Shown here: positions 6,749 to 16,736 of the stretch, piece after piece
How positions within the stretch are numbered: the stretch's first letter is position 1
Layout: each line of letters starts with the position of its first letter
Assembly (NCBI RefSeq): GCF_002251365.1
Contig: NZ_NPJH01000044.1
Span: 1 to 64,000 of the forward strand
Direction of reading: 5' to 3'
From: Prevotella sp. P3-122
Lineage (GTDB): Bacteria; Bacteroidota; Bacteroidia; Bacteroidales; Bacteroidaceae
DNA length: 64,000 bases
The notes under the pieces: model-generated
Seen by the model: the letters and a program-made list of their open reading frames with translations, nothing else
Database searches by the model: none
Told to the model about the DNA's origin: nothing
Program-made: the position numbers and the translations under genes

Positions 6749-6778
6749 CAAATATAAACAAAAAAAGTGAGACGGCAA
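6749..6778 (-). promoter_or_regulatory. Bacteroidetes-type promoter for the reverse membrane-protein gene
   Basis: On the minus strand, TTG (6776-6778) is followed after 19 bp by TATATTTG (6749-6756), a full match to the -7 consensus TAnnTTTG. The -33 element overlaps the start codon of the tape measure gene. Confidence 0.6.
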
Positions 6779-9700
6779 TGGACAAAGAGGTAAAATTTAC
6801 GATAAGAATGACAGTCGACGGCAGCCAGAAGATAGTGACTGCGACTGCAGACATAAACAAGTTCGCCGAGGAAATAGAGAAGGCAAGGACATTGTCTACC
6901 CGATTGCGTGATGAGCTGGTGAAGTCAGTTCAGACCGGTGAGTTATTGAAGAACGCCCTGTCGGGTCTGGAACAGGTGAGAGGCTACCTGCTTGAGCTGA
7001 CAGCAGCAAGTGCGCAGCAGTCAGAGGCAGAGACGAAGCTTGCGAACAACATGCGCAACACTATGGGTGCGCGTGATGAAGAGATAGCGAGCATAAAGGC
7101 TCTATGTGCTGCCCAGCAGGAACTTGGTGTCATAGGTGACGAGGTTCAGCTGGCAGGTGCGCAGGAGCTTGCCACCTATCTTGAGGAGAAGTCGAGTCTG
7201 GAGAAACTCATTCCGGTGATGAACGACATGGTTGCGCAGCAGTACGGTCTGAGCGCCACTCAGGAGAATGCTGCTAACATCGCTACGATGCTGGGCAAGG
7301 TGATGGACGGCCAGACGGAGGCTCTATCACGCTACGGCTACAAGTTTGACGAGGCTCAGGCTCAGATACTGAAGTTCGGAACAGAGGAGCAGCGTGCGGC
7401 CGTTCTTGCTGAAGTGGTAGAAAGCGCAGTAGGCGGCATGAATGCGGAACTGGGTCGGACTGAAGCCGGAAAGGCTAAACAGGCAGCCAACGATTTGGGC
7501 GACCTCAAGGAGGCGATAGGCTCCATGCTCGTACCTCTGGAGTCGATGCTGCTGAAGGCTGGTGAGATGACTGTGGCACTCAATGCGATAGGTACGACGA
7601 TTGTCGGCATAAAAGGTCTTGCTGTTGCCATAAAGAACACAAATATAGTGGTACTGGCGCATTCGGCAGCCACAAAAGCGTCGGCGTTGGCGCATGCACT
7701 GTGGTCAAAACAGCTATACTACGGCAAGGCGGCAAGCATAGCGTGGGCGTTCGGTGCCAAGGTGGCGACGGTACAGGCTATAGCCATGAGAACAGCTATA
7801 CTGGGCCTGATGGCTGTGAGCGGTGTCGGCATCGCGATAGCGGCTGTGTCCGGCGTCATTTCCCTCTTCTCTTCAAATACCGACGACGCTACGGAAAGCA
7901 TGTCCAAAGCCAGGAAAGAAAGCGAGAGACTGAAAGAGGTTGAGGATTCTGCCTCACAGGCATACACGAATGCGGCATCATCGCTTTCGGTCAACATGGG
8001 CAAGCTGGAAGAATTAATCAGCAAGAAGAAGAAAGGCGTAGATACCACAGCCGAGGAAAAGAAGATTGTCGAAGAACTCAACGGCACGTATGGCGCAACG
8101 ATGGGCTACTTCTCCGACGTGAGTCAGTGGTACATCGCACTCGTCGCCAACAGCGAAGCCTACTGCAAGCAGATGATGTTGGAAGCGAAGACGAGGATAC
8201 TGGCTAACCAGATAGCCGAGAAGGAACTTGAGCTGCACGACATACGTTACGACAAGAAAGGCAACCTGAAAAGATACAGGAAGAACGGAGAAAAGAAACT
8301 TGTCATTACTGGAGCCGATGCGAACGGCAAACCGATATACGAATACAAGGAGCAGGAAAGCGACCTTGAAAAAGCGAACAAGAAATTAAGAGAAGGATAT
8401 GCTGAACTGAAACACCTGAAGAACCAAATCAAGGATGCTGCGAAGAGTACAGCACAGATTGATTTCAAGGTGAAGGGCAGCACTACGATGCCGGGCAGCG
8501 GAGGAACAGAAAAGTCAGGGAAGTCAGGGAATGAGCTGAAGCTGATAGAGAACGCCACGACATACAAGGAACTGGCGAACAACGTTGCCTACTATCAGCA
8601 GCAGCTGGAACAGGCCGATGTAAGCGACAGCGAACACATCATCACACTGACAAGGCAAAAGAAGGCGGCTGAGGATGCCGTGGCGACTTTCAAGGCACTC
8701 CTCGACGCGGCAGGGCGACCCGTGAGCCTCGACAGCCTGGAGGACATCGACAAGGAACTGCAATACCAGCAACGCCTCAGGCAGAAGGCAACGGCAGACA
8801 ACATAGCCGGGATAGACTCGGAGATAAAACGGCTGAACGCACTGAAGACCGCCATCGAAGACAGCTCATACGCAGGCAAGGACACAGGCACGATAAAGAC
8901 ATACGAGGAACTGGCTCAGCAGCAGGCGTACTACGAGCGCAGGCTAAGGACGGCTACAGAGACGGAAAGAACCGAGATACAGAAGCGCATAAACGCTCTG
9001 GAACAGCTGAAACGGAAATGGGACGGGGCTCTGGCAGAACTGGAGAAGCCCGGAGACATAGGGACGCTCGACACCATGGAGAAGCTCGATGACGCGATAG
9101 CCTACTATACCGACCGACAGAAGAAGGCAAGCACAGAAGAGGTGACGGCGATACAGCGCACCATAGACAAGCTGCAGGACAAGCGCAATGCTCTGGCACG
9201 GCTCACGGAACTGACACGGCAGCAGCGGGAATTGGCTGATATAGGAAGCCTGGAGGGCACGGAACTGAAGCTACGGCTGGAACTGATAGGGTTGGATGGC
9301 GTGAAGTCTAAGATCCGTTCTTTGCAGGAGATGCTTGATGACACAGAGAATCCGTTGTCGGGCGATGAGCGCAAGGAGGTGGAGAAGCTTCTGAAGAGCT
9401 GGCAGGGTTACGAGAAGGTGATGAAGCGCAACAGCGTGAGCGTGAAGGACACGTGGGGTCATGTGAAGGGTGTAGGCAGCAGCGTAGAGGGTATAACGGA
9501 TGCTCTGAGTGGCAACGGCAGGGCATGGGAGCGTGTGACTGGGGTTGTGGACGGGCTGATAGGTATGTGGGAGTCGGTGAAGGGCATAATAGGTATAGTT
9601 GATGCTCTGACGGGTGCTGTGCGGGTTCAGGAGTCGGCAACGATATCGAGTGCCGCGGCGAAGCAGATGGAGACTACAGCTGTGGTGGAGAACACTGCCG

Positions 9701-10158
9701 CGAAGAGCGGTGAGGCTATAGCAGACGCTACGTCGAGCGGTGCTAAGCTTCCATTCCCTGCGAACATAGCTGCGATAGCGGCGGGCGTTGCGGCTGTGGT
9801 AGCGGCGTTGGGCATGATAGGGGGTGCTTTTGCTGACGGCGGCATCGTAGGCGGTAGCAGCTGGCGCGGGGACCGTTTGCTGGTGAGGGTGAACTCGGGC
9901 GAGATGATACTGAATGCGCGTCAGCAGGCAGAGCTGTTCGCTCTGGCAAACGGTAGTGCGATGTATGGGGGTGCTTCGGCCGTGGTTCCTCAATGGTCGG
10001 GTATGATGTCGCTGATAGGCGGTCGTCCTTTAGTTCAGATGCCGGACATGGCAGTGGCATCTTCTCCGAGGAGTGTGGTGCTGAAGGCCAAGGGCCGTGA
10101 CCTTGTGGGGGTGATATCGAACGAGCGGCGGCTGACACGGAAGAGGATATTAGGTTAA
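6778..10158 (+). CDS. Phage tail tape measure protein
   Basis: At 1126 residues this is the typical large gene after the tail chaperones. The product sets tail length and passes through the tube at injection. The N-terminal 200 residues are helical (FAEEIEKARTLSTRLRDEL, EDEIASIKALCAAQQELG type). Hydrophobic stretches occur at about 265-280 and 335-365 (LGLMAVSGVGIAIAAVSGVI), then long Lys/Glu/Gln-rich coiled coils with repeated YYQQQLEQA / YYERRLRTA / YYTDRQKKA segments (about 600-830). A second hydrophobic Ala-rich region lies near 985-1025 (AIAAGVAAVVAALGMIGGAF). The end (GGIVGGSSWRGDRLLVRVNS, then GEMILNARQQ) is a hallmark of this family. The start codon overlaps the -33 element of the reverse promoter. 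Confident call. Confidence 0.92.
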   Translation: MDKEVKFTIRMTVDGSQKIVTATADINKFAEEIEKARTLSTRLRDELVKSVQTGELLKNALSGLEQVRGYLLELTAASAQQSEAETKLANNMRNTMGARDEEIASIKALCAAQQELGVIGDEVQLAGAQELATYLEEKSSLEKLIPVMNDMVAQQYGLSATQENAANIATMLGKVMDGQTEALSRYGYKFDEAQAQILKFGTEEQRAAVLAEVVESAVGGMNAELGRTEAGKAKQAANDLGDLKEAIGSMLVPLESMLLKAGEMTVALNAIGTTIVGIKGLAVAIKNTNIVVLAHSAATKASALAHALWSKQLYYGKAASIAWAFGAKVATVQAIAMRTAILGLMAVSGVGIAIAAVSGVISLFSSNTDDATESMSKARKESERLKEVEDSASQAYTNAASSLSVNMGKLEELISKKKKGVDTTAEEKKIVEELNGTYGATMGYFSDVSQWYIALVANSEAYCKQMMLEAKTRILANQIAEKELELHDIRYDKKGNLKRYRKNGEKKLVITGADANGKPIYEYKEQESDLEKANKKLREGYAELKHLKNQIKDAAKSTAQIDFKVKGSTTMPGSGGTEKSGKSGNELKLIENATTYKELANNVAYYQQQLEQADVSDSEHIITLTRQKKAAEDAVATFKALLDAAGRPVSLDSLEDIDKELQYQQRLRQKATADNIAGIDSEIKRLNALKTAIEDSSYAGKDTGTIKTYEELAQQQAYYERRLRTATETERTEIQKRINALEQLKRKWDGALAELEKPGDIGTLDTMEKLDDAIAYYTDRQKKASTEEVTAIQRTIDKLQDKRNALARLTELTRQQRELADIGSLEGTELKLRLELIGLDGVKSKIRSLQEMLDDTENPLSGDERKEVEKLLKSWQGYEKVMKRNSVSVKDTWGHVKGVGSSVEGITDALSGNGRAWERVTGVVDGLIGMWESVKGIIGIVDALTGAVRVQESATISSAAAKQMETTAVVENTAAKSGEAIADATSSGAKLPFPANIAAIAAGVAAVVAALGMIGGAFADGGIVGGSSWRGDRLLVRVNSGEMILNARQQAELFALANGSAMYGGASAVVPQWSGMMSLIGGRPLVQMPDMAVASSPRSVVLKAKGRDLVGVISNERRLTRKRILG

Positions 10159-10353
10159 TAGGTTATAAGGTTAATAGGTTATTAGGTTATAAGGTTATTA
10201 GGTTAATAGGTTATAAGGTTATAAGGTTATAAGGTTATAAGGTTATAAGGTTATTAGGTTATAAGGTTAATAGATGAGATAGATGGGATAGATGGGATAG
10301 AGGAGATAGAGGAGATAGATGAGATAGATGAGATAGAGGAGATAGAGGAGATA
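10159..10353. repeat. Two adjacent 9-bp-period arrays after the tape measure gene
   Basis: The first array (about 10150-10270) is built of AGGTTATAA / AGGTTAATA / AGGTTATTA variants. The second (about 10270-10350) is of GATAGAGGA / GATAGATGA / GATAGATGG variants. Both have a 9-bp period, so expansion or loss never changes a reading frame. No gene lies in this 247-bp gap. Confidence 0.9.
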
Positions 10354-10405
10354 GATAAGACTGATTAGGCTCTGTTGTGGGGCTGTACTTAAAAAAAATA
10401 TAATT

Positions 10406-13096
10406 ATGTATATACACGGAGAATACAGGAATGCTGTTGGCGAGGTGATAGAGGTTCATCTGCTGACTGGCGGCGACAGGACGGAGGATGTGGTGATAGG
10501 TGATGAGTCGAGCGGGGTGTTCTTCACGGATGACCCTGTGGAGACGGAGAGCCAGACTTCGGACACTTTCGACGTTCTGCTGAGGACTCAGGCACGGATA
10601 AGGCTGCTGACGAGGCGGCACATGGGTGAGCTGTTTGCCGCGCGCCCGGAGGATGTGGCAGTTAACATATACCGTGCCGGCGAGTGCGTGTTTGCTGGGT
10701 ATGTGGAGCCGATGGCTCTTCAGCAGGGTTACAACGAGGACCTGGACGAGGTTGAGCTGTGCTGCATCGACTGCCTGTGTGCCCTGGAATACCGCAGGTA
10801 CAGGAACATAGGCGATGCCGGCACGTCGTACGCTGACGTGAAGGCATCGGCTGTTCAGCGCACGTTCGGCGCGCTGCTGCGTGAGATGGTCGATGGCGTG
10901 ACGTCGGATATGGACATAAAGGGCAGCGGAGTGGTGAGGTTGCTGTATGACGGCAGCAAGTGGGCAGAGGTGACGGATGAGGAGCGTTACGGTATAATGG
11001 ATCGTCTGGCAGTGAGCGAGCTGCTGTTCCTGGGTGATGACGAGGACGAGGTGTGGAAGCAGGACGAGGTGATGGAGGAGCTGCTGAAGTACCTGAACCT
11101 GCATGTGGTTCAGGAAGGCTTCACGTTCCGTATATTCGCATGGGAGACGGTGGCCTGCGGCAGCGGCAAGATGGCAGAGGAGTCAGAGTTCTGTGACCTG
11201 CTGACGATGGAGAGGTCGTCGATGGAGCGCAATGTGGTGAGGATAACGCCTGACATCGTAGACGGTTGCGACGCCACGCTGACGATAGGTGAGGTGTACA
11301 ACCAGCTGCTGCTGACTTGCAGCATTGAGGAGATGGAGAACGTCGTTGAGAGTCCCTTGGACAGTGACCTGCTTGAAGACCCGTACAGCAGGAAACAGAA
11401 ATACATGACGGAGCTGTCGGCTGAGGGTACGGACAAAAACGCTCTGTACCACTTCGGCATAATGGTACTGGATGAGGAAACGAATTACAGCAAGGGGAGC
11501 ATCACGGACTGGTACATACGCATGAAGAGGAACTGGCTGTGGAGGTTCCCAGTAGGCGGCGACATGACGACCGACTGGCAGGACAGTTATGCTGGAGGCA
11601 CGCAGCAGCATGATGTTGCAATGAGGTTAGGCTCGAAGATGGGTGGTTGCCTGATGGCTTGGGGCAAGCAGACGTTCAACACTGCCCAGACAGACAACAG
11701 CAAGTTGCCGAGCATTCCGATGACGAGCAGCCTGATGCTGTCGGTCAATGGCAACGGTGTGGACAACGACATCGCCGACTCGCGTCTTCAGCCATACCCC
11801 AATGATGATGACCTGAAGGCTTGCGTTCCTTTTGCCGTTTACGATGGCAATGCGGCAGGCGGCGTTTTCTCTCCTGTTGATGAGGACGTGAGGAACTATA
11901 TCGTGATTAGCGGAACAATAGTTCTTAACCCTATTATGCACGAGAGCGGCAACTACTCTACGCTGAAAATGTATGCCGAGCGTGATGAACTTGATACTCA
12001 CTGTGTGCCTGTCGCATCCCGGAACGGCGGTGGAAGGTACTACACAAGGAAATACTGGGTGGCTGACGACCCGAAGGAGGAGCCTGAGAGTGCGTTATAT
12101 CATACTGGGCTGTATCCGTATACGGGTGACGGACTACAGCTATACGAGTTCAAGTACAGTGCGATAGGCGACAGTACTGACAAGGTGAGCAAGGTTGCCG
12201 TTCTGGCTTGCATGCTGATTATCGGCGACAAGTGCGTGGTGGAGAACCAGGAGAGTTCGAACGGTCTTCTAACGGACTTCGAATGGCGTAGGTACAAGAG
12301 CAGGGAAGAGTGCGAGACGGACGATGAATACTACAGCCAGTGCTTCTACATAGGCTTCGACCCGAAGATAGGGGACAAGCTCATAGGCACGGAGTTCAAG
12401 ATACAGACGAACTTCGAGGATGCCGACAACGTAGGCGCCGATGAGGGCATGGCGATACCGATAACGAGGGCTGACGCTCTGAGCGGTCAGGTGAAGTTCC
12501 TGATACTGGGTCCTGTGAACACCACATGGGACGAGTACACTCGCCGGCATCCGTCGTTCTGGCGTCACACGAAATGGACGACCACATCGGTGTCGCTGCT
12601 GGCGCACACGAGCAGCATAGTAGTGAAAGACTTCGAGGTGAAGATATATGCCGGCGGAGAAGACCAGGGCGAGGACAACGACGTGGTGTACATGAGCGAC
12701 ACTGTTGAGCGTTTCGTAAACCGCAAGGACGACCTTGAGATGAAGATAAACTCGGCACTGACCTCGGAGGAGTGCGCAAGGCTCGGAGTGAGGAATACGG
12801 TGAAGATATCGACACCTGTTGACACAAGTACCGGCAACGGAGTGACGGAGATATACGACCGGCACCTGGGTCAGACTGCCAAGGCTGAACAGATATACGT
12901 AGACGCTTACTGGCACGAATACCACGAGCCGCGGATGATACTGGAACAGAGATTGACGGACAAGGCGGGGACGGTGGACCTGCTGAACCACTACACTGAG
13001 GGAGCATCGGGAAAGGAATTTTATGTACAGGCTATAAGCAGGAACCTGACACAGGGTACTGCAACAATGACACTGAAGGAGGTATGGAATGATTGA
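10406..13096 (+). CDS. Phage tail hub / baseplate-like structural protein
   Basis: This 896-residue protein lies between the tape measure and fibre genes, where tailed phages encode distal tail and hub proteins. The N-terminal part reads as beta-rich (YIHGEYRNAVGEVIEVHLLT, then RTQARIRLLTRR, FAGYVEPMALQQGYNEDLDE), resembling hub domains that cap the tube. Middle and C-terminal parts have many short strands and no catalytic motif that I can identify. The end (YVQAISRNLTQGTATMTLKE) is a beta segment. No signal peptide or membrane segment is seen. Its stop overlaps the start of the next gene by 8 bp, so the two are probably translated together. Similar large proteins are common in Bacteroidetes prophages but functionally undefined; the hub assignment rests on position. 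Confidence 0.65.
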   Translation: MYIHGEYRNAVGEVIEVHLLTGGDRTEDVVIGDESSGVFFTDDPVETESQTSDTFDVLLRTQARIRLLTRRHMGELFAARPEDVAVNIYRAGECVFAGYVEPMALQQGYNEDLDEVELCCIDCLCALEYRRYRNIGDAGTSYADVKASAVQRTFGALLREMVDGVTSDMDIKGSGVVRLLYDGSKWAEVTDEERYGIMDRLAVSELLFLGDDEDEVWKQDEVMEELLKYLNLHVVQEGFTFRIFAWETVACGSGKMAEESEFCDLLTMERSSMERNVVRITPDIVDGCDATLTIGEVYNQLLLTCSIEEMENVVESPLDSDLLEDPYSRKQKYMTELSAEGTDKNALYHFGIMVLDEETNYSKGSITDWYIRMKRNWLWRFPVGGDMTTDWQDSYAGGTQQHDVAMRLGSKMGGCLMAWGKQTFNTAQTDNSKLPSIPMTSSLMLSVNGNGVDNDIADSRLQPYPNDDDLKACVPFAVYDGNAAGGVFSPVDEDVRNYIVISGTIVLNPIMHESGNYSTLKMYAERDELDTHCVPVASRNGGGRYYTRKYWVADDPKEEPESALYHTGLYPYTGDGLQLYEFKYSAIGDSTDKVSKVAVLACMLIIGDKCVVENQESSNGLLTDFEWRRYKSREECETDDEYYSQCFYIGFDPKIGDKLIGTEFKIQTNFEDADNVGADEGMAIPITRADALSGQVKFLILGPVNTTWDEYTRRHPSFWRHTKWTTTSVSLLAHTSSIVVKDFEVKIYAGGEDQGEDNDVVYMSDTVERFVNRKDDLEMKINSALTSEECARLGVRNTVKISTPVDTSTGNGVTEIYDRHLGQTAKAEQIYVDAYWHEYHEPRMILEQRLTDKAGTVDLLNHYTEGASGKEFYVQAISRNLTQGTATMTLKEVWND

Positions 13097-16000
13097 AGTT
13101 AAGATGATAGGAAAGCCCAAGGGCAGCACCAAGTCTGCCGGGGCAGGCAGGTCGGCATCCTACAGCGTGCAGACCGTCGCAGACACGGCACGCAAGGCTT
13201 ACAGGGCAGAGAGTGCTGACTATGCCGACTATGCGGAGAAGGCCGGTGTGGCGGCAAGGGCGACATTCGCCGACCAGGCGATGGTGCTGGCTGATGGCAG
13301 CCCCATAAAGGACATGTTCCTGAGCAGTCAGGAGGATGACACGGCACAGGGAGTCATCACGTTCGCGAAGGGGCTGATCGCTAAATTGAAGTCGACATTT
13401 GTCAATATGGATGCCGTCAACGGTAGTATCAGTTATTTATCAGGCAGGGACCTGGATTACCAGTCGGGTGTGTTCGGTGGCATCGCGGCCGAGACACTGG
13501 ACCTTGAGAGAGAACTGACGTCACCTGCGGCCAACATTACAAACCTGACCGCAAAGACGGTGAAAGCAGATGACACGGTGACAGAGAACCTGCAGGCTAC
13601 CGTAGCCACTGTGGGCACGCTGATAGCTGACAGCGTTGCGGCAGATGTGGTGAGCGCAGAGAGTGTGACCACTAAGAGGCTTGAAGTGACGGGTGCTGCT
13701 CACTTCTTCCAGTTAGTGATTGACGAGGTGAGGAGCGTTGGCGGCAGGGTCGTGCTGTCGATGGCGAGCTGTGAGGCGAGGAGGATAGTGGAGTATACCG
13801 GGTTTTATAGGGTTTATTTCGTTGCTGAGGACGATGGCAAGAGCGTGACGAATGAGTGGGCGGTTGGCGACTTGGCGATATGCCAGTCTTTCAATGCTGG
13901 CATCGGGACGCATGAGAATGTGTCGAACAAGTACTACTGGAGGAAGGTTGTCAGTGGGTCGTGGGCGGCTACGGAGTATGCCTGGGACGGAGAGAGGAAG
14001 TATTACTATATTGACCTGAGCAGGGTTGATGGGGAGTATGATGAAAGCGCTGGCGGTTCTGGCTTGTCCGGAGATTATGGTGTGCCGGGTGTCGGGGATG
14101 TCATCGTGCAGTTGGGCAACTGGTCGGATGCGGAGAGGGCTTCGGCGATTGTCTTGTCGGCATACGATGACGGATGGTTAGACACGGAGATTGAGGCTCC
14201 GAGCATAGCGCAGTACGTGGGCGTGGGCATGGACGCGGCGGACAGGTGGAACTTGGCGAAGTGCAGGTACACGTGGTTGGCGAGGAACGGCAACCAGATT
14301 ACGGGCAACCTGCGTGTGGTGACGGCTGAGGGCACCAAGGAGGTGACTGAGTATGTCAGCAGCGAGGTGGCGACGCAGACCGAGGCCATCGTCGACACCA
14401 AGGTCACGGAGAAGACGGCTGAGCTGGTGCAGACCGTGGACGGACTGTCGAGCACGGTGAGCAAGCACGAGACGAGCTTACAGGAGGTAAGGGGCAGCGT
14501 GGTTACCGTTGAGAAGCTTGTTGTCAACAACGCCACTCAGATTAGGCAGAACGCCGACAGCATATCAGCACAGGCCACGTCGTTGGAGACGGTGCAGCAG
14601 AACATATCCGACATAGAGACGCAGTTTGACAACCTTTCCGACGCTGTGGACAGCCAGCAGGCCACCATCGACGGGCTGCCGCTGAAGACTGACGTGGAGC
14701 TGGCGGAGTACAAGGGCGAGATACTGGTGGAGAGCAAGCGGATTGCGCTGGAGGTGTCGGAGATTACTGACGTGAGGCGGAACATGCTCATGGGTACGCA
14801 GTTCTGGAAAAACATCGGGTATGACGCTGACGGATATATGGTGAACGGGTCTGGTGCCACGCTGATACGGCGGACGAGCGACAGGGTGAACGGGCATAAC
14901 TCGTTGGAGATTTCGTCCTCGTCGACGAGCAACACCTATGGCGGCATATACTTCCTGAATGTACCGGTGGAGGCAGGCAAGTCGTATACGATAAGCGTGT
15001 GGACGAAGAGGATGTCAAGCTCGCTGGGCAATGGGACAAGCATGATTGTCCACTACAAGGCCAACAGCGAACAGGGCACGCCCACATGGCAGGAGAGCCA
15101 GAGACTGGTAACTACCGCCGACACCATCGGCGAGTGGGTGCTGGTGAGGAAGACCATCACGCCGAAGGCCGGCGACTACTTCGTGAACGTGATATTCTGT
15201 GTGGTTTCGTCAGGCACGATAAGGATAGCGGAGCCTATGATGGAGGAGTCGGAGGAGTATACGGCATGGTCGCCGTCAGCGAGTGACTACGCCTACGTGA
15301 TGGGGAACATGATACCCGGGTCTGACACGCTTGCTACGGTGAGCGACGGCGAGGGTCTGACTATTGCGAAGGGACGTGTGGCGGACGGTGATGAGGCAGG
15401 GGTGTACAAGGTGAGCGGCTCGACGACTTCCACCCTGACTCTTCTTGGTATCAGGAAGTCTTTCTCTCAGGGTTACAGCTACGTGTTGTCGTTCTGGGCG
15501 CGCAGGACTTCGGCGGCGAGCGACTACGCATGGCTTTGCGTGAACTTCGGCAGCAACGTGCTGGTTGCGGAGTACAGCAATGGCGTGAGTCCCTATTCCG
15601 CAGACCAGGGCAGGACTCCCTACAGCGGGTACATGAAGCTGAGAAACGTTCCCAGGACGTGGACGCGGTACTGGGTACACGTGATTGCTGACAGCAACGT
15701 GACTCTGACGCCGTTGATATACATTGAGGTTACGGACGGCCGCGCTGCCTCGTTCGAGGTGAAGAAGCCGAAGATAGAGTATGGTGCCGTGGTAACAGAG
15801 TGGACAGCCTCCATGGACGACCTTGCCGAGGAGGAGACGGTTGCGAACCAGCTGCACAGGACCGGCATCAACATCACGCAGGGCACGATACGGCTGAGCG
15901 CGAAGAATACCATCATCGACGGCGACCTGCACCTGAGGGGCGTGCTGGTTGAGAACTATGCCGATACGGAGAGGGGTTCGTTGGTGGTTTGCGACATGGT

Positions 16001-16682
16001 GCGGAACAAGTCGGTATCTGTGAGCCAGGCGCATGTGGTGCTTCCGATGATAAGTCCGCAGACGATTACGTCGTCACGTGCTGACGGTGAGGTGACTGTT
16101 GCGGCTGTCAGGGAGGCTGGCGTGAAGGTGACTATAGCGGCGAAGTATGAGGCGTACGTTGCGAAGTGGTCTATGGCCACGGCGGAGCTGTATGCCGGGA
16201 ACAAGAACGCGATGGGTTATTTCCACAGCTACTGCACGAAGGTGTTTGCCGACCCGCGTATAGCATCGTGCAGCAACTACACGGCTACAGACGTTGCGAG
16301 AATACAGCCCGAAGGTAATGGTGGACATCTTGTATCTGGTTACGAGGGAGGAGTGTTTATCTGCAACGGCCGCCGTGGCAGGGTACTCCTGCTCATGCCC
16401 GGTCAGACGCTGCACCTGACATCGGCCATCGAGACCATCAACGGCAGCGACCATCTGCTGTGGTACGTGGACAACGGCAGCGAGTTTATGCCCATACAGA
16501 AGACCGTGAGCTTCGTGGGTGACAACTGGTATACGAGGCAGTTCTACAGCAACGGTGGCAGCTCGTGGCCGAACGAAACGGAGACAAGTAGCGGCTCTGA
16601 ACACGCTGACTGCCTGTTTGCACCAAAACAGATTGGCGTAGAGTTCAGCGGCAGGACAGACACGCTGCAAATAGAACTGTAG
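13089..16682 (+). CDS. Phage tail tip/fibre protein with coiled coil and carbohydrate-binding-like domains
   Basis: At 1197 residues, this gene overlaps the hub gene by 8 bp. The N-terminal 100 residues are Ala-rich and helical (ARKAYRAESADYADYAEKAG). A beta region with repeated Thr/Val-rich turns (about 140-210) follows. Residues about 425-545 form a long heptad-rich coiled coil (TVSKHETSLQEVRGSVVTVE, NISDIETQFDNLSDAVDSQQ), suggesting a trimeric shaft. Two successive jelly-roll modules of CBM4/9 type follow (about 565-730 and 735-920; shared pattern of Asn-Met start, GKSYTISVWTKR / GYSYVLSFWARR strand, terminal GAVVTEWT / EEYTAWSPS). These probably bind cell-surface glycans. The C-terminal 250 residues are beta-rich. 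Role: tail tip or central fibre in host recognition, by inference. Confidence 0.7.
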   Translation: MIEVKMIGKPKGSTKSAGAGRSASYSVQTVADTARKAYRAESADYADYAEKAGVAARATFADQAMVLADGSPIKDMFLSSQEDDTAQGVITFAKGLIAKLKSTFVNMDAVNGSISYLSGRDLDYQSGVFGGIAAETLDLERELTSPAANITNLTAKTVKADDTVTENLQATVATVGTLIADSVAADVVSAESVTTKRLEVTGAAHFFQLVIDEVRSVGGRVVLSMASCEARRIVEYTGFYRVYFVAEDDGKSVTNEWAVGDLAICQSFNAGIGTHENVSNKYYWRKVVSGSWAATEYAWDGERKYYYIDLSRVDGEYDESAGGSGLSGDYGVPGVGDVIVQLGNWSDAERASAIVLSAYDDGWLDTEIEAPSIAQYVGVGMDAADRWNLAKCRYTWLARNGNQITGNLRVVTAEGTKEVTEYVSSEVATQTEAIVDTKVTEKTAELVQTVDGLSSTVSKHETSLQEVRGSVVTVEKLVVNNATQIRQNADSISAQATSLETVQQNISDIETQFDNLSDAVDSQQATIDGLPLKTDVELAEYKGEILVESKRIALEVSEITDVRRNMLMGTQFWKNIGYDADGYMVNGSGATLIRRTSDRVNGHNSLEISSSSTSNTYGGIYFLNVPVEAGKSYTISVWTKRMSSSLGNGTSMIVHYKANSEQGTPTWQESQRLVTTADTIGEWVLVRKTITPKAGDYFVNVIFCVVSSGTIRIAEPMMEESEEYTAWSPSASDYAYVMGNMIPGSDTLATVSDGEGLTIAKGRVADGDEAGVYKVSGSTTSTLTLLGIRKSFSQGYSYVLSFWARRTSAASDYAWLCVNFGSNVLVAEYSNGVSPYSADQGRTPYSGYMKLRNVPRTWTRYWVHVIADSNVTLTPLIYIEVTDGRAASFEVKKPKIEYGAVVTEWTASMDDLAEEETVANQLHRTGINITQGTIRLSAKNTIIDGDLHLRGVLVENYADTERGSLVVCDMVRNKSVSVSQAHVVLPMISPQTITSSRADGEVTVAAVREAGVKVTIAAKYEAYVAKWSMATAELYAGNKNAMGYFHSYCTKVFADPRIASCSNYTATDVARIQPEGNGGHLVSGYEGGVFICNGRRGRVLLLMPGQTLHLTSAIETINGSDHLLWYVDNGSEFMPIQKTVSFVGDNWYTRQFYSNGGSSWPNETETSSGSEHADCLFAPKQIGVEFSGRTDTLQIEL

Positions 16683-16736
16683 GGTAATCTACAACGAAAA
16701 TCCAACTCATACATTAACTATAAATCAAAAACAACT

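Noticed and set aside
12269..13132. 287-codon minus-strand frame opposite the tail hub gene
   Set aside because: No recognisable domain and fully covered by the well-supported plus-strand gene; high GC content keeps antisense frames open.
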